Assembly: GCF_000315625.1 (NCBI RefSeq)
Contig: NW_005434608.1
Coordinates: forward strand, 169,846 to 233,845
Source of the DNA: Guillardia theta CCMP2712
Lineage: Eukaryota > Cryptophyceae > Pyrenomonadales > Geminigeraceae
Direction of reading: 5' to 3'
Length of the DNA stretch: 64,000 nt
A program made the translations under genes and the position numbers. Every line of letters starts with the position of its first letter. Position 1 is the first letter of the stretch. The notes below the pieces were generated by a model. The model was not told the origin of the DNA, did no database searches, and saw nothing but the letters and a program-made list of their open reading frames with translations. This document shows positions 23,650-35,276 of the stretch, piece by piece.

Positions 23650-24558
23650 GTTGGGCTGAGCCCGTCGCTCGATTTCCTGACTAGCAGCTCGAGCGCCCGG
23701 TTGTCAGGTGCGAGACATGTCCTTTCTCTCAACCCATTCGCGGGATACCACCCACAGCTAGCCGTTCATGCACACGGGAGCGACGAAGCTGAGGGTTTCA
23801 TCTGCAAAGATGTCAAGAGCGTTGAATGCAGGAAACCTTGACAGGTATTCCCAACTCCATCGATCATCAGGCGCGGTGAAAGTGACATGTTACTACCCTC
23901 CGTTTATTGACCTCCCTTGTCCTGTTGGAGGCTGGAACCTCATCCTGGTCACCTCACTCTAGCGTGTCTCCCTCTTGTCTGCTCCATATCGGCCCTCACC
24001 TCGCGGCATTAACTCTCTCTACCCCTCAATATTTGAGTCTCGATCCCATTGATACGTTCTCACTTTCCCTCTACGCATCTCGCAGCTCAACCAGTCTTCC
24101 TATGTTTCTTTGTTACTATTCATCTTCGCTCGTTCTCTTCCTCTTTCTCGCCCACCCCATCGCCCCTTGATCCCACACGCGTCAACTCCTCCATTTCCCA
24201 CCTGCATCCCTCAACTTATCGTTTTTTCCAGCATCGCATGCCACAGTGCACCTGAAGTCCCTTGTCTCTCATTTCATCTGCAGCTTGTCCTCTCTCTGCC
24301 TCCTCCTCCCCTCCCGCTCCCTTCCTCCTCCCCTCCCGCTCCCCTCCTCCTCCCCTCCCGCTCCGCACCATCCCTGCTCCTTCTCATCTCTTCCCTCTCC
24401 TTCATCTACGTTCTAGACGCGACATTCAGCCGTACCCCACCCCCTTCGCTACCTGACAATGATCGTAATATGACCGGTACCATTTGCTCCTCTGAAGACC
24501 CTCAGGAGCTCTTAGGTTTGGTGGGGTACTGAGACCGTTACAAACGGTTATTTGGAAA
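23650..24558. other. Intergenic stretch with pyrimidine-rich repeats
   Basis: Space between divergent genes. About 24295-24365 has a short tandem of CTCCTCCCCTCCCGCTCCC, and 24435-24535 has CCCCACCCCC and GGTGGGGTACTG words like those in the dispersed patches. No gene is supported. Confidence 0.45.
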
Positions 24559-27500
24559 ATGCTCTGGGCAATGACAAATGCTGTCGGAGCAGGGGCCGGG
24601 GCGGGAGTAGGAGGAGGAGGAGGAGGAGCAGGAGCAGCAGCAGGAGCAGGAGGAGCAGGAGCAGGAGCAGGAGCAGCGTCCAGAGGACCAGCAGGAGGAG
24701 CATGTATAGAGGCGAACTTGATGGGGTTCCACCATTCGAGGTTGATCCGTGTGGGAGGAGCTCAATTCAGTCCCTCCTGCCAAGTGAGGGCGGGGAGAGA
24801 AGATTTGATGCGTCCAACCTGCGGAGGTTGGAACGATGGAAGAAACTGCGAGATGTTGGGGTGGAGGCGAAAGATCCTAGGGAATGTACAGAGCGGATCG
24901 CGTGCGGGGGCGTCGGGACAAAGGCAAGGGGACTGGAGATGGAAAACACTGTCCCGAAAGTGTAGCTCCTTTGTGCACTCCTCCTCAAAAATCCTCAGAA
25001 ACCTGATCGTCCTCCTCCTTCTGATAGTTGGAACCTGGTTTCAATCCCCCAAGGTTGCGAGTGCGAAGGAGGGAGTGGGGGTGCAGGCGGAGCAAGCGGA
25101 GCAGGAGCGCGTTGTAAACCCAAACTCCAGGGCATGGAAAGAAGAGTTCAAAGGGTCCGAGCTCCCGCTATGGGCTCAGTTTGCTCGCAGGGACGTGACT
25201 CTTGCGAACATGGAGGACAAGGAAATGTTCATGACGGAGTGCAAGGCAGTCGTGCAGAGTCCTGTAGAGTACGTGTACGTGATGACGTTTGGGTCTCTCG
25301 AAGAGCAGGAGAGGTTCCTCCTGCGGCACTCCGGGGTAGAGCAGCCCGCCATGGTGCCATCGCAAGGGGGGGCAGTTGAAGCTGCCAAGGAGGGAGAGGG
25401 AGGACTTGTGGAGATGTCCCCCGGCTTCATCTTCAGGACGGCCGTGCTCGTCCTCTCTGTGCTGTGTATCTCTGCGCTGAACATGCCGATACAATCGCCC
25501 ACCATCCGGCTGTTTGATAAGGCGTCTAGGAAGAAGGAGGAGTCAGTGAGGAAGAAATTTGGTCGAGTCGTGGCAAGGGGCGCAAACTCGAGTGCGGCCT
25601 TGCTGTCTACCAAGATCCCCGGGAAACAGGACGCGTCGAGCTACGACTTTGTTGTTATAGGTGAGCTTGTGGAGGAGGGAGGGAGGGAGGGAGGGAGGGA
25701 GGGGGAGAGAGAGGAGGGAGACGAGGAGGCGTGTATTGAAGAAAGGGGAAGGAGGAAGAGGAAGGAAAGGAGAAGGGGAGTATAGGAGGGAGGGGAAGGA
25801 AAGAGGGAGTCATCGGAGGGGGCCTGTGTTGTCTCTTGACAAGGAGGGATGCAGGAGGTGGAGCAGCAGGGCTGATGGCTGCAGGGCTCGGGACTTCGCT
25901 CGGGGCCAAGACTGTGTTGATTGAGGCGGATGAGATAGGAGGAGACTGTACGAACCAGGTTAAGGGAGGGAGGGGATGGTGGTGAGGGCGGCAGGAAGGG
26001 GATAGCGGGCAGGTCGAAGAGGTGATTAGGGAAAGGGAGTCGGGTGAGGTTGGGAGAAGGAGAAGGAGAAGGAGAAGAAGAGAACGGGGAGGAGAGAGGA
26101 GAGGAGAGAAGAGGGGAGGGGTGGGGAGGGTGGTGGTGGTTGTGGTAGTTGTGGAGGAGGAGGAGGAGCTGATGCTGCATTCAGGGCTGTGTGCCCAGCA
26201 AAGCGTTGCTGCATGCAGGCAACGAGATGTCGCTACGAATGTGATGCGCCTTGACGACTTGAAGTTGTTGGCATGATGAGATGACGCAGGCCATCTTGGA
26301 GGAGCAATCTTTCAGATTCACTACAAGGTCCGCCATCTTCAAGCTTTGAACCCTCCTCTCCTACCTCTTCCTCCTCCTCCTCCTCCACCACCACCACCAC
26401 CTCCTCCTCCTCCTCCTCTACTTCTCTCTCTCCCCTCCCCTCTTTCTTCCTCTCCCTCCATCTTCCAATTTCTCTCTTGTCCTCACGCGTGCTCCCCCCT
26501 GTCTCATGCTAACGATGACTTCAGATGGCGTAAGGGCTTCACTTACCCGAGTCTCAGTAACGCTTGTCAAAGGCTGACGCACCTGGCGCCGCCTCCCTGT
26601 ACCCAGTCAAGAGGTTTCCTCTGCCCTCTACATCCTCTGCTGAGTCAGCAGCAGCCACATCCAGTCGGTCGTTGCCAGGGTGAAATCGCACGAGTCGGCA
26701 GAGGCGATTCAGAAAGGTGGAGCAACCAACGTGCTGATGGTGGTGGTGGACCTGTATGGTTGACGTGCTTGTGCTGTCCCGTCTCTGTCTTGTCCGTCCC
26801 TCTCGCTATCTATGTGATGGTTCGCCCAGCGGGGATCTCGTTTATCCACGGACAAGCGTCTTTCAAGGGTCAGAACAAGATCCTTGTGAGAAGATCTGAC
26901 GGGAATTCTTCCGAGGTGTGCCATCTGCTCTTCTCAACACCTTGACAACATCTCCGTCATTTCCGTTGCATCTCCACACTCCTGTCATGAATCTTTTCTT
27001 GAATCTTCCTCCATCCTCCTCTCTTGTCGATCACTCAGATTCACTCTCCCAACAGATCGTGGGGAAGAAAATTCTGATTTGCACGGGGGCGGAGCCGAAA
27101 GTCCCAGCGATCAAGGGGATCAGGAACGTGAACTTTTGGACCTACCGAGATGTAAAACTTGTTGCTGCATGGGGAAGGAACTGAAATGATTCTCCTCTCC
27201 TCCAGCTTTTCAAGCGCTTCCCCTCTGACCGCCCTGCTCACCTCGTCATCATCGGTAAGAGCTGACGAGAGTCGGCCGGGGCCTGGGANNNNNNNNNNNN
27301 NNNNNNNNNNNNNNNNNNNNNNNNNNNNNNNNNNNNNNNNNNNNNNNNNNNNNNNNNNNNNNNNNNNNNNNNNNNNNNNNNNNNNNNNGCTTCATCTTCG
27401 CTCCTCCTTTCTCTCTCCTCTCTCCTCTCTCCTCTCTCCTCTCTCCTCTCTCCTCTCTCCTCTCTCCTCTCTCCTCTCTCCTCTCCTCTCCTCTCTCTCC

Positions 27501-28929
27501 TTCCTCCCCTTGTTCTCTCCCTTCTTCACTGGATTGCTACAGGCAGGCGTTTCCTTCTCAGAGGAGGGGATCGTTGTTGACGAGCACCAGCGCACGACCG
27601 TTGCCAACATCATGGTCCCCACTCCCCTCCTCGCCTGTCTCCTGACCCTCCCTTCAGGCAGCAGGAGACTGCTGTACGGGGCAGGACAAGTTCTCCCACG
27701 TTGCAGGGTGGCAGGAAAGTTTCTCTCCCCTACCAATCGCCTCCCTCGGCCCTCTTGTTCACAGGCTTTTGAGCCCCTTCCTGCAGGCCTTTATCGCTAC
27801 GAAAGCAGCGCTGCTGCCATGGTGGCTGAGGGGAAGCATCTCTAAAAGCTCCTCCGTCGTTCCTCGCGTCGTCTACACGAAGCCGGAGGAAAGAGACGGG
27901 AGGAGGAGGAGGAGGGAGGAGGGGGCGAGTGACGGGAAGGACGGCAGGTCGCGTCGGTCGGGCTGTCGGAGCAGGAGGTACAGGACAAGTGAGCAAGACA
28001 ACTTGCGATGTCCGACTATTTGACTGGTTGAGGGAACAGGTACGGGAAGGTAGGACGGCAATGGACCAAGGTCTCAGTGACCAAGAGCATGCTCGACCGC
28101 AGCCTGGCAGACGAGGAGGTGAAAACTTGACTCGTCGCACTCCCTCACTGACTGCTGCAGGCCGAGCAAGCCTTCATAGAAGTTTACATCCACAACGACG
28201 GGCAAGTCCTGGGGTCCACCATGGTGTCGAACCGAGCCGGGGAGCTCGTCACGCTCGTAGCTATCGCCATCAATGTACTGGCAAGCTGCTGCGAATGCGG
28301 CTGACCGCCATGGCAGAATAAGATCCACGTCAAGGACCTTGCCACGACTATCCACCCTTATCCTTCCTACGCCTTCGCTCTGCACAAGGTAATGTTCCTC
28401 TCATCTAATCTCCCTCCTCTCCACTCTGAATTTGGCCCTTGAAGCGTATCATTTCCCATGTTTTCCTTCCTCTTTGCTAGCTCCTTGCATCTTTTCTTCA
28501 AGAGGCCTTCCTGTAGAGTCTTGTCGCTGCTCTCAACCTCTCCTCCTCTCATGGGCTCCCCCTCCTCTCCTTGTCTTTACAGTCTTGACCTGAATATTCT
28601 CACTCCCTCAGCTTTGGATAGAAGCCGCAACGCGCAATCTATTTCGCAACCTCAACGGAGGTCTTCTGGCGAGCCTGATGAGATTTGCGGTGAAACTTTC
28701 AACTCCTCTGGGTATACCAAGAACTTACTGGGTTGTCTGCGGCAGTTCGCGGCCTCGCGCATCTTTTCAAAAAAATCCAAAGCTGCTGCTACCCAACCAA
28801 CCAACGAGCCAGCAAAAGAAGCACAACACGGATGATCTACTTGGCCAAAAAAATCAACAAAACGATGTTTTCATGCTAACTCGGATTTCATCATTCCCCT
28901 GCTTTCGCCTCCTTCAGTGGATGGCTTAG
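24559..28929 (+). CDS. Membrane-anchored pyridine-nucleotide-disulfide oxidoreductase (mercuric/dihydrolipoyl reductase-like), interrupted by an assembly gap
   Basis: FAD/NAD(P)H flavoprotein of the class I disulfide oxidoreductase family. The first exon (24559-25660) has a Gly/Ala-rich start, two hydrophobic segments ([17 protein letters not shown] and [19 protein letters not shown]) and then YDFVVIG, which continues in the exon from 25856 as [20 protein letters not shown] (FAD dinucleotide fold). The redox site [16 protein letters not shown] spans the intron 25959-26184 and has the CxxxxC spacing. Later exons carry [12 protein letters not shown] joined to [34 protein letters not shown] (the ATG-like motif), HLVIIG just before the gap, [60 protein letters not shown], and the dimer-interface ending [12 protein letters not shown]. 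The NAD-binding exon is lost in the N run at 27289-27388. The exon joint near 26240-26320 and the C-terminal tail are unresolved. Confidence 0.8.
27289..27388. other. Assembly gap (100 N)
   Basis: Exactly 100 undetermined bases, a usual placeholder for a gap of unknown size, inside the oxidoreductase gene. It is followed directly by a (CTCTCTC)-type array (27415-27500) that may have caused the break. Confidence 0.95.
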
Positions 28930-31323
28930 ACGGCTGTGTGTGAGGAGCGAGGAGATGGGGAAGGCAAACCGCTTCCCACATACAGAGCAGAAGTTTGACA
29001 TCTTGCCCTGCTTCGTTCCCGCAACCTGCCGTGGGTGTCAAGACTAGAAACGGCGAATGAGATGCCAACCGAGCGGCAGTGCTCAAGTATCCTCTTTCTG
29101 TTCTCGCGCATGTGGCCCACTGTCTTCTCAAGTAGAGAAAACTCTTCTTCCTTCATCGAGAGATTCACCAGCTTCCCTCCCGGCTCTAGCCCAGCATCTC
29201 TCGTTCCCATAAGATCTTCAGTCAGTATCAGCCGCACCTGGACATATCGTCACACAGCCATAATCCAATGAAACGATGAGTATTTCTCTCACCCCTGCCC
29301 CACGCGCCTCTGCGATGGAAAAGACGAGTCCATGCTGATCTGCTGAATCCAGCGAAACCCTGTCATCTTGCCCAAACATAACGCTCGCCTTTATCTACAG
29401 AGACATCACATAAATTACAGTCACTTGATCACACTCGCAACCAGCAGAGTCTCTTGCCCATGCAGCTGAAAAACAGTCTGACCACCTCCCAGGTCACCTA
29501 ATGAAACGTGATGGTTAGAGGAAGCACCTTGAAGGAAATGTAGGCTACCTGTTGAGATTATGTACAACAAGAGATCAAACAGTGGGTCTGTCTTGATGTC
29601 TTTCCCATCAGGCTGACTTTCATCTTCCCCATCCGACAATACAATACAAACAGGTTCTTCTTGTGGTTTTGTTTCTTCCTTCTTTGCCGTTTTCTTCCTC
29701 CTTTTCCGCGGGGATCGCAACTGAGCGCTATTATTTCTGGATTTTGCTGGTGAACCTTGTTCAAGGGTTTGTGATGAATTTGTCTCACGGAAGTCAGTAT
29801 CTGTCGTGCCTGCAGCAGAAACAAACTTGCCCATCGCATCATCTCTGTTTCCTCCAAGGTCATTTCCAGATTGCAAATTGCCTGCATCGATTGCTGCGTT
29901 AGAAGGTCCAAGGTGATTGTGTTGAGGCATATCTTCTGCGTAGGGATATCTTACACTTTGAGGAGCAGATTCCACAGTCAAACCCCGTGAGGGTTTTGAG
30001 CTAGACAGAATAAAATTGCTGCAGATTACATTGTTGTTGGATAAAGAATATGAAACGTTGGAATTGTTCATAGCAGCTTCAAATGAATTCAACTCCACAG
30101 GATTTTGTGGATTCGATTCGAGAGATTGAGATGATGCAAGGACATTGCCTGATGGCAGAGAAAACTTGCTTGCATATGAGACATGATGCTGATTTACATG
30201 ATGCTGATTTGTACAATTTGAAACCATTCCATCTTGATATGTTGAAATGTGATTGTGATTTGCATGAATCGGAAAAGAGGCCACGACACCACCTGTTTCC
30301 CCAATTGCAGTCGGAGTACATGCAGCAATCTGACGTGTTGACAATAGTGAAGAATCCTTCCAGAAATCTAACTTCGAGGTTGGGGAGACATTCAAACCAG
30401 CAAACGCGTGATCTTTTATCAGGTTCGCCTCCGAAGTCTGGTCTTGCCTGAGAGGTGTCTGGCGATTGCTTGAGGTATCGTCATCCACAGCATTATTCAG
30501 ACTTTGAATAGTCGATGGACTACTTTGTACAACCTAACAAAATCGTCAAAGATTAGCCGACAAAAAGAAATATTCGTGTACAGGTGGCATATCTGTAAGC
30601 GATTTTGGTTGGCTGCACTGGGAAATAGGAGGGACATCAATCTCCCGGGCAATGAAATCCAGCCCTTCGACTAAACAAAAATGTGAAAAACATGGAAAAG
30701 ATAGACAAGATCATTCGACCTTCACATCGCTGCATAAAGTTGTAAGCTTGATCCCTTTGTTGGAGCTCATCTATTATTTGGACATATTTCACCATCTTCT
30801 TCTTGACGCACTTGTTCCCTGTTCGGACTTGCACTCGAATCCAGAACGCATTTTCATTTCTTTGAAGCTTGACGCTGGTGTATGACCGATGCCACGGTGT
30901 GAATCTTTGGTCACCTACTGGCATCAATTCATCCGGGCCCAATTCATCTGGTTTCACTTCCTGAATGACATGGATTCAGACGGATTGAGAGCGAGTTGCC
31001 TTCCTTACCAGATTGCTGTACCAATACTTCCCCTTGCAAGCTCCGTCCTTTGGCAGAGAGGTGGATTGTAGCTCCCAAAGTTTGAAGCCCAAGCTTGACA
31101 GCCATTCTTTTCTCACCTCGACCACCCATACTTTGTTCTCCTCTGGCAGCTCGGGTTGTGCTAACTTCTTGGCAGTTCCTATCTTTCGCTTCTTAGTTCC
31201 CGGATTCAAGTACCAGCTCACAGAGCCTTGGTTCTGAGAAGACTGGGTGCCCTGGGGTAGGCTCGCATGCGCTTCACAATGAGAGGCGGATAGTGCGAAT
31301 GCATGGTCCGAAGCTACCTCCAT
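28891..31323 (-). CDS. Hypothetical nuclear protein with SUMO-interaction-like motif and C-terminal C2H2 finger
   Basis: Exons 31009-31323, 30720-30960, 30582-30670, 29549-30533, 29433-29497, 29293-29394, 29070-29237 and 28891-29025 give 699 aa. The N-terminus (about 60-190) looks ordered: NKVWVVEVRKEWLSSLGFKL, KYWYSNL, FTPWHRSYTSVKLQRNENAF, KMVKYVQIIDELQQRDQAY. A long Asn/Ser/His-rich middle follows. Near 480-520 there is a basic cluster SPRKRRKKTAKKEETK followed by PVCIVLSDGEDE, which fits a SUMO-interacting motif. After QTVFQLHGQETLLVAS the frame continues through a 38-nt intron into IKASVMFGQDDRVSLD and ends in FCSVCGKRFAFPISSLLTHS with spacing C-x2-C-x12-H-x4-H. A shorter model would stop at 29421. 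Its 3' end overlaps the convergent oxidoreductase tail by 39 bases. No family is recognised for the N-terminal domain. Confidence 0.65.
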
Positions 31324-32615
31324 CGAAAGGCTACGGCACCTTTAGAGAAGATTAACAAAAGAAACCGTTATGGAACAACTTTGATATGGTTTGACCTAAA
31401 CTCTACAAGAGAATCGAAACGCTCATCACTCCCATAGGTCTGTGTATTCAGAAGTCCTCGCAATCGACCATTCCTATTCACAACTCTCTTTTTACCTCCC
31501 TGCTCCCCCCTTTTCAAGCTTTTTCTCCTCTTGCCCTCGTTCCTTCTCCACTCTCAGCATCGTCCCTCGCTCTGCCTCTCTGTCCCTGCTCCTTCTTCTC
31601 TGCTCCCTGCCGATTCTCTTCGTCGCAAATTTCTTCCCGCGCAAAAATCCTCACAAGGGCTGGGGGATGAGGGCCTTTTCAGGCGGCGGCCCGGGCCGGC
31701 CGGGCCGGGACTCGGGGAGTCACTGGCCCAGTGGGGCGCGGCCCGCCGCCGGTCAGGGCCGGCCCGGCCGGGCGCCTAAAGCGCCCGGCCCAGTCACGGG
31801 CCGCCCTACTGCATGTTAAGCCCCCTACTGCATGTCTGCCGGATGACCGTGCCAGGGCTAAGTAGCCCTCGCACTGAGTCCGTACCGCGGCGCCACCGGA
31901 GGCCCCCGGCGTGGCCCGTGGCGCGCCCGGGCCCCGGGCCGGTCCGAGTCCGGCCATCGGGCCGGTACGGTCTGTCACTCCGATCCGGCGACCGGGCGGA
32001 GTGACTGTGGCACTGAGAACAAGTCACGTGACTCTCAGTGACTCACACTCGGATGGAAGGTTCCTTCAAGAATTAATGGTAGGAACGAATTGTGAACAGT
32101 TCTTCTTATTTCTGTTTTTAAATCGAAATTGTTTATGTTCTATACAAAATAAATCCAAAAATAATTTAAATATTTCAGTTTTTTGTTTTGATCGAGTTAT
32201 GCAAGGGTGTCTTCAGACTTCCAGGATCGGTGGGTGGGTAGTCGAATTTGAACCGGATACTTGAAAACGAGTGGGGTACATATTCCCATTGCTGGGGTAG
32301 GGGGGTACTCTGATTCCTCTATCACCCACAATTCTATATATAAAAGAAGGGCAAATTGGTGAGATCATTGAAAAATGAGGGGTAGTGGAATGGAAATGAG
32401 GGTACGAAGATGATGGGTAGGGTTATGTGCCTTGGGGTAGGGTAGAAGGAAAGGGTGGAGAGGTTGGCTTGATCAGCACAGCGTCGCAATGGAGGGATAG
32501 TGAGGCGCAGGAACGAGGAGCGAAGTGAGGGAAAGGGAAGACAAGGGAAGGGGGCTAGGAAGACACTGACAATGCTGGATGTATCGTATAGAGCCAGTGA
32601 ACAGAACAGTTTCTG
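31324..32615. repeat. GC-rich core with GGGGTA-rich right flank
   Basis: From 31680 to 32050 the sequence is GGCGGCCCGGGCCGGCCGGG-like, with CCCGGGCCCCGGGCC and many GAGTC/GACTC words (for example TCACGTGACTCTCAGTGACTC). From 32270 to 32460 there are GGGGTAGGGGGGTAC, GGGGTAGTGG and GGGGTAGGGTAG words. An 85-nt AT-rich strip separates the two. No gene is supported; the left end probably contains the promoter of the 699-aa protein gene. Confidence 0.6.
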
Positions 32616-33180
32616 CTATTTTGTCCAATTGGAGCAAGCAGATTGGTTGATCTGAATTCGGTACACTAACAAGGTAGTTCTCGTGTTTTCTCCGCGATCA
32701 TGGTCCAAGGCCTTGATCACTATGGGGATCTCACTTGGTAACGATAGGGTAAATGTGTACAGATTTCACCTCGCACTTGAATGCTCTCCACCAACAGTTT
32801 CACCCCCTCTGGTGTTTTGGAGGTATTTGCGTTGCGGTCCGATATGTATGACCCGCCCCCCGTGTGCTGTTCCATGTCGTGTTTGTCGCACCACGTGATG
32901 ATGACATTAAGGGGCCATGGGATATGACTGAAATGCTTGATGTTGTAATGCATCTTGTTGTGCTCGTTGTTAGGAGTCGATGTTTGTTGCAAAATGCTGC
33001 AACAGTCCTTCACGTCGGCCTAGCGGATTGAAGTTAGAATGTGAGGCCAATGAGCATTTGACAATAAGGACCGATCGTACGTTGCTAGTTTTATGCGACT
33101 TTGCCAACAACGAGCTGACATACTCTCGTCGGAAGCATGCAAAACCTCGCTAACTCTTTGCTTTCCTAGCCAAATCTCGC
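32616..33180 (-). CDS. Hypothetical protein, 5' end unresolved
   Basis: Three blocks splice in phase on the minus strand: an upstream block ending in LLAKSHKTSN at a gtacg donor near 33080, the block 33019 down to about 32777 (ADVKDCCSILQQTS, NIKHFSHIPWPLNVIITWCD, KHDMEQHTGGGSYISDRNAN), and the block ending at 32616 (IPIVIKALDHDRGENTRTTL, stop after NQSACSNWTK). No start codon in frame is visible before the next gene, which is divergent, so the first exon may be missing or overlap it. I recognise no domain. It may be a short functional gene or a remnant. Confidence 0.38.
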
Positions 33181-33202
33181 AACAACCACTCTGCAAACGA
33201 CG

Positions 33203-34964
33203 GTGACTCTGAAAGGAAGGATTGGATTGCCTGGAATGACAGCAGGAATGATGGCGGGCCGGATATCCTGGTTGACTGTATTCGCTCTCCTCCTGTGCAC
33301 TGTCTTTTGTCACGTACCCATCTCTGCAAGCGTTCACGTGCTAGAGTCTTCAATCCAGCCTTCGGCAAGGGTGGTCCTCGGGCTCCGAAATCGTGCGCCT
33401 GCGTCCCTGCTGAGGTTGAGAGGTGCTGGCGATGCAGATTCCAAAGTTCAGGAGGCTCTGGCCGCGAAGGAGCTCGGGAATGAAGCGTACAAGAAGAAGG
33501 ATTTTGAGGAGGCGATCAAACAGTACGAAAGGGCGGCAGAACTTGATCCGACCTCGATGGTCTACCTGAACAACATCGCTGCTGCTCTGTTTGGGCAAGG
33601 AAAGTACGAGGAGTGCATCAAGAAGTGCCAGGAGGTGGCCTTGTGCCCGTTGTCTTTCTTCCATGTAACGATTCGTTGGGGTTGTACAGGCGATTGAAGT
33701 GGGCAAGCAGTACCGATCAGACTTCAAAGACATTGCTCGAGCGCACTCGCGGTGTGGCAATGCGTGTGCAAAGCTCGGAAGGCTGGAGGAAGCCATCAAG
33801 CACTACGACAGCTCTCTTGTCGAATTCAAGGATGGTAATGTGGAGCTCAAGGTATGATGCGAAGCGCTTTTTCCAGCCTTGGTGCTTACAATTGTGTTAT
33901 GAAGCGACGAGAAGTGATTCGACAGAAGGACGAAATCGATAAAGCCGCTTACCTCAATCCTGAAAAAGCGGAAGAGCACAGGCAGAATGGCAACGCTTTC
34001 TTCAAGGAGGGCAAATGGGTTGATGCCATCAGAGAGTACACTGAAGGGCTCAGACGAGACCCCCAGAATCACTTGATCTATTCGAATCGTGCGCAGGTCC
34101 TTGAGCCTGTGTGAAGTCATGATGTGACATGCATATTTGCATACAGACTTACATCAAGGTCATGGACTTCGGGTCAGCGTTGAAAGATTGCGACAAATGT
34201 CTCGAACTCAAACCTGACTTCCCACGAGCATATGCCCGCAAGGCCACAGTGCAGATGCTTTGCAAGCAGGTGCCCTTCCCTTCTCCCCCTGCCCCCTCCT
34301 CCCCTTCCTCTCCCTGCACCCTCCCACTTCGCTCCATGTCCCCCAGCTGTCACCTTGTACTCGTCCAATTCCTCATGTGCTGATTTCACTTGGCAGATCC
34401 ATAAAGCCAAAGAGACTGTTGAGCTGGGGCTGTCCAAGGCTCCAGAAGACCCTGAGCTGAAGGAGGCAAGCGCCTGGCACCTGCTCATCTGGCCTCCCTT
34501 CTAAAGTCAACCTCCAGGTCTTTCGCAAAGTCCAACAGAGCATCATGGGAGTAGGGCTTTCCCCGGAAGAGCGCGAGGAGGCGAGTCGACCCTCGTTGCC
34601 CTCTCCTGTGCCTCGGTGACAGAGCTCGCAGAGGGCCAAGGAGGCCATGAAGGACCCCAGCATCCAGCAGATCATGTCCGATCCCGTCATGCGCCAGGCT
34701 AGTGATCACTTGCGGGTGAGTAGGGGAGCTGACAAGTGAGCCGCAGGTGCTGGACGACATGCAGTCAAACCCTACGTCCGCGGCCAAGCACATGCAGGTC
34801 GAGCTGCCCAACCATCTTACCATGTTGCTTGACGTGCTGTGTTGTACAGGACCCGATGGTCAAGAGGAACATCGATCTGCTGGTGGCGGCAGGTGCGTGA
34901 TAGAAGGTCCAAACTTGAACGAGCTGACTCTTGTTGCTCCTTAGGAATCATTCAGATGCGATGA
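33203..34964 (+). CDS. STI1/HOP-type TPR co-chaperone with N-terminal signal peptide
   Basis: HSP70/HSP90-organising co-chaperone. Exons 33203-33634, 33690-33851, 33905-34096, 34147-34269, 34397-34465, 34518-34580, 34632-34715, 34747-34797, 34850-34892 and 34945-34964 give 412 aa. The start has a hydrophobic signal (ISWLTVFALLLCTVFCHVPI) and a Ser/Arg transit-like stretch ending LLRLRGAGDA; ATG 33251 is a good alternative start. Then come TPR units like TPR2A (AKELGNEAYKKKDFEEAIKQ, LDPTSMVYLNNIAAALFGQG, GNACAKLGRLEEAIKHY) and TPR2B (RQNGNAFFKEGKWVDAIREY, LDCDK-type ALKDCDKCLELKPDFPRAY), and the DP2 domain (IQQIMSDPVMRQ ... DPMVKRNIDLLVAAGIIQMR). TPR1 and DP1 of full-length STI1 are missing. 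The signal suggests import into the plastid-surrounding compartments. Two introns begin with GC (34466 and 34581). Confidence 0.9.
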
Positions 34965-35276
34965 GGACAAGGGCGAGACTAGGGAGCCTGCTGAATGTTG
35001 CCTGCTACTCTGCATGAATGAAGTGGAACTCCCAATCACTCGTCCTCTCACTCCTCCCCAGCCAGTACGAAGTTTGGTCGCTCATCCACCAGCAGCGTCC
35101 GGTCCGAGAAACGGCAGGTCATCATCAACTTTGTCGATCATGGTCGTGTACTCTCTGCGCATCAGAGCATGGCATGCGTTGTAGACGGAATAAATTTTCG
35201 CTTTGCGCATATGTGAGCACACAGGAATGAGCACAAACGTTCCTTTTTATACATCGCGAATCTGGGCATAACATTT

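Noticed and set aside
29421-30488. 355-codon minus frame as a separate gene
   Set aside because: It is the largest exon of the 699-aa gene plus intron read-through; the flanking exons join in phase on both sides.
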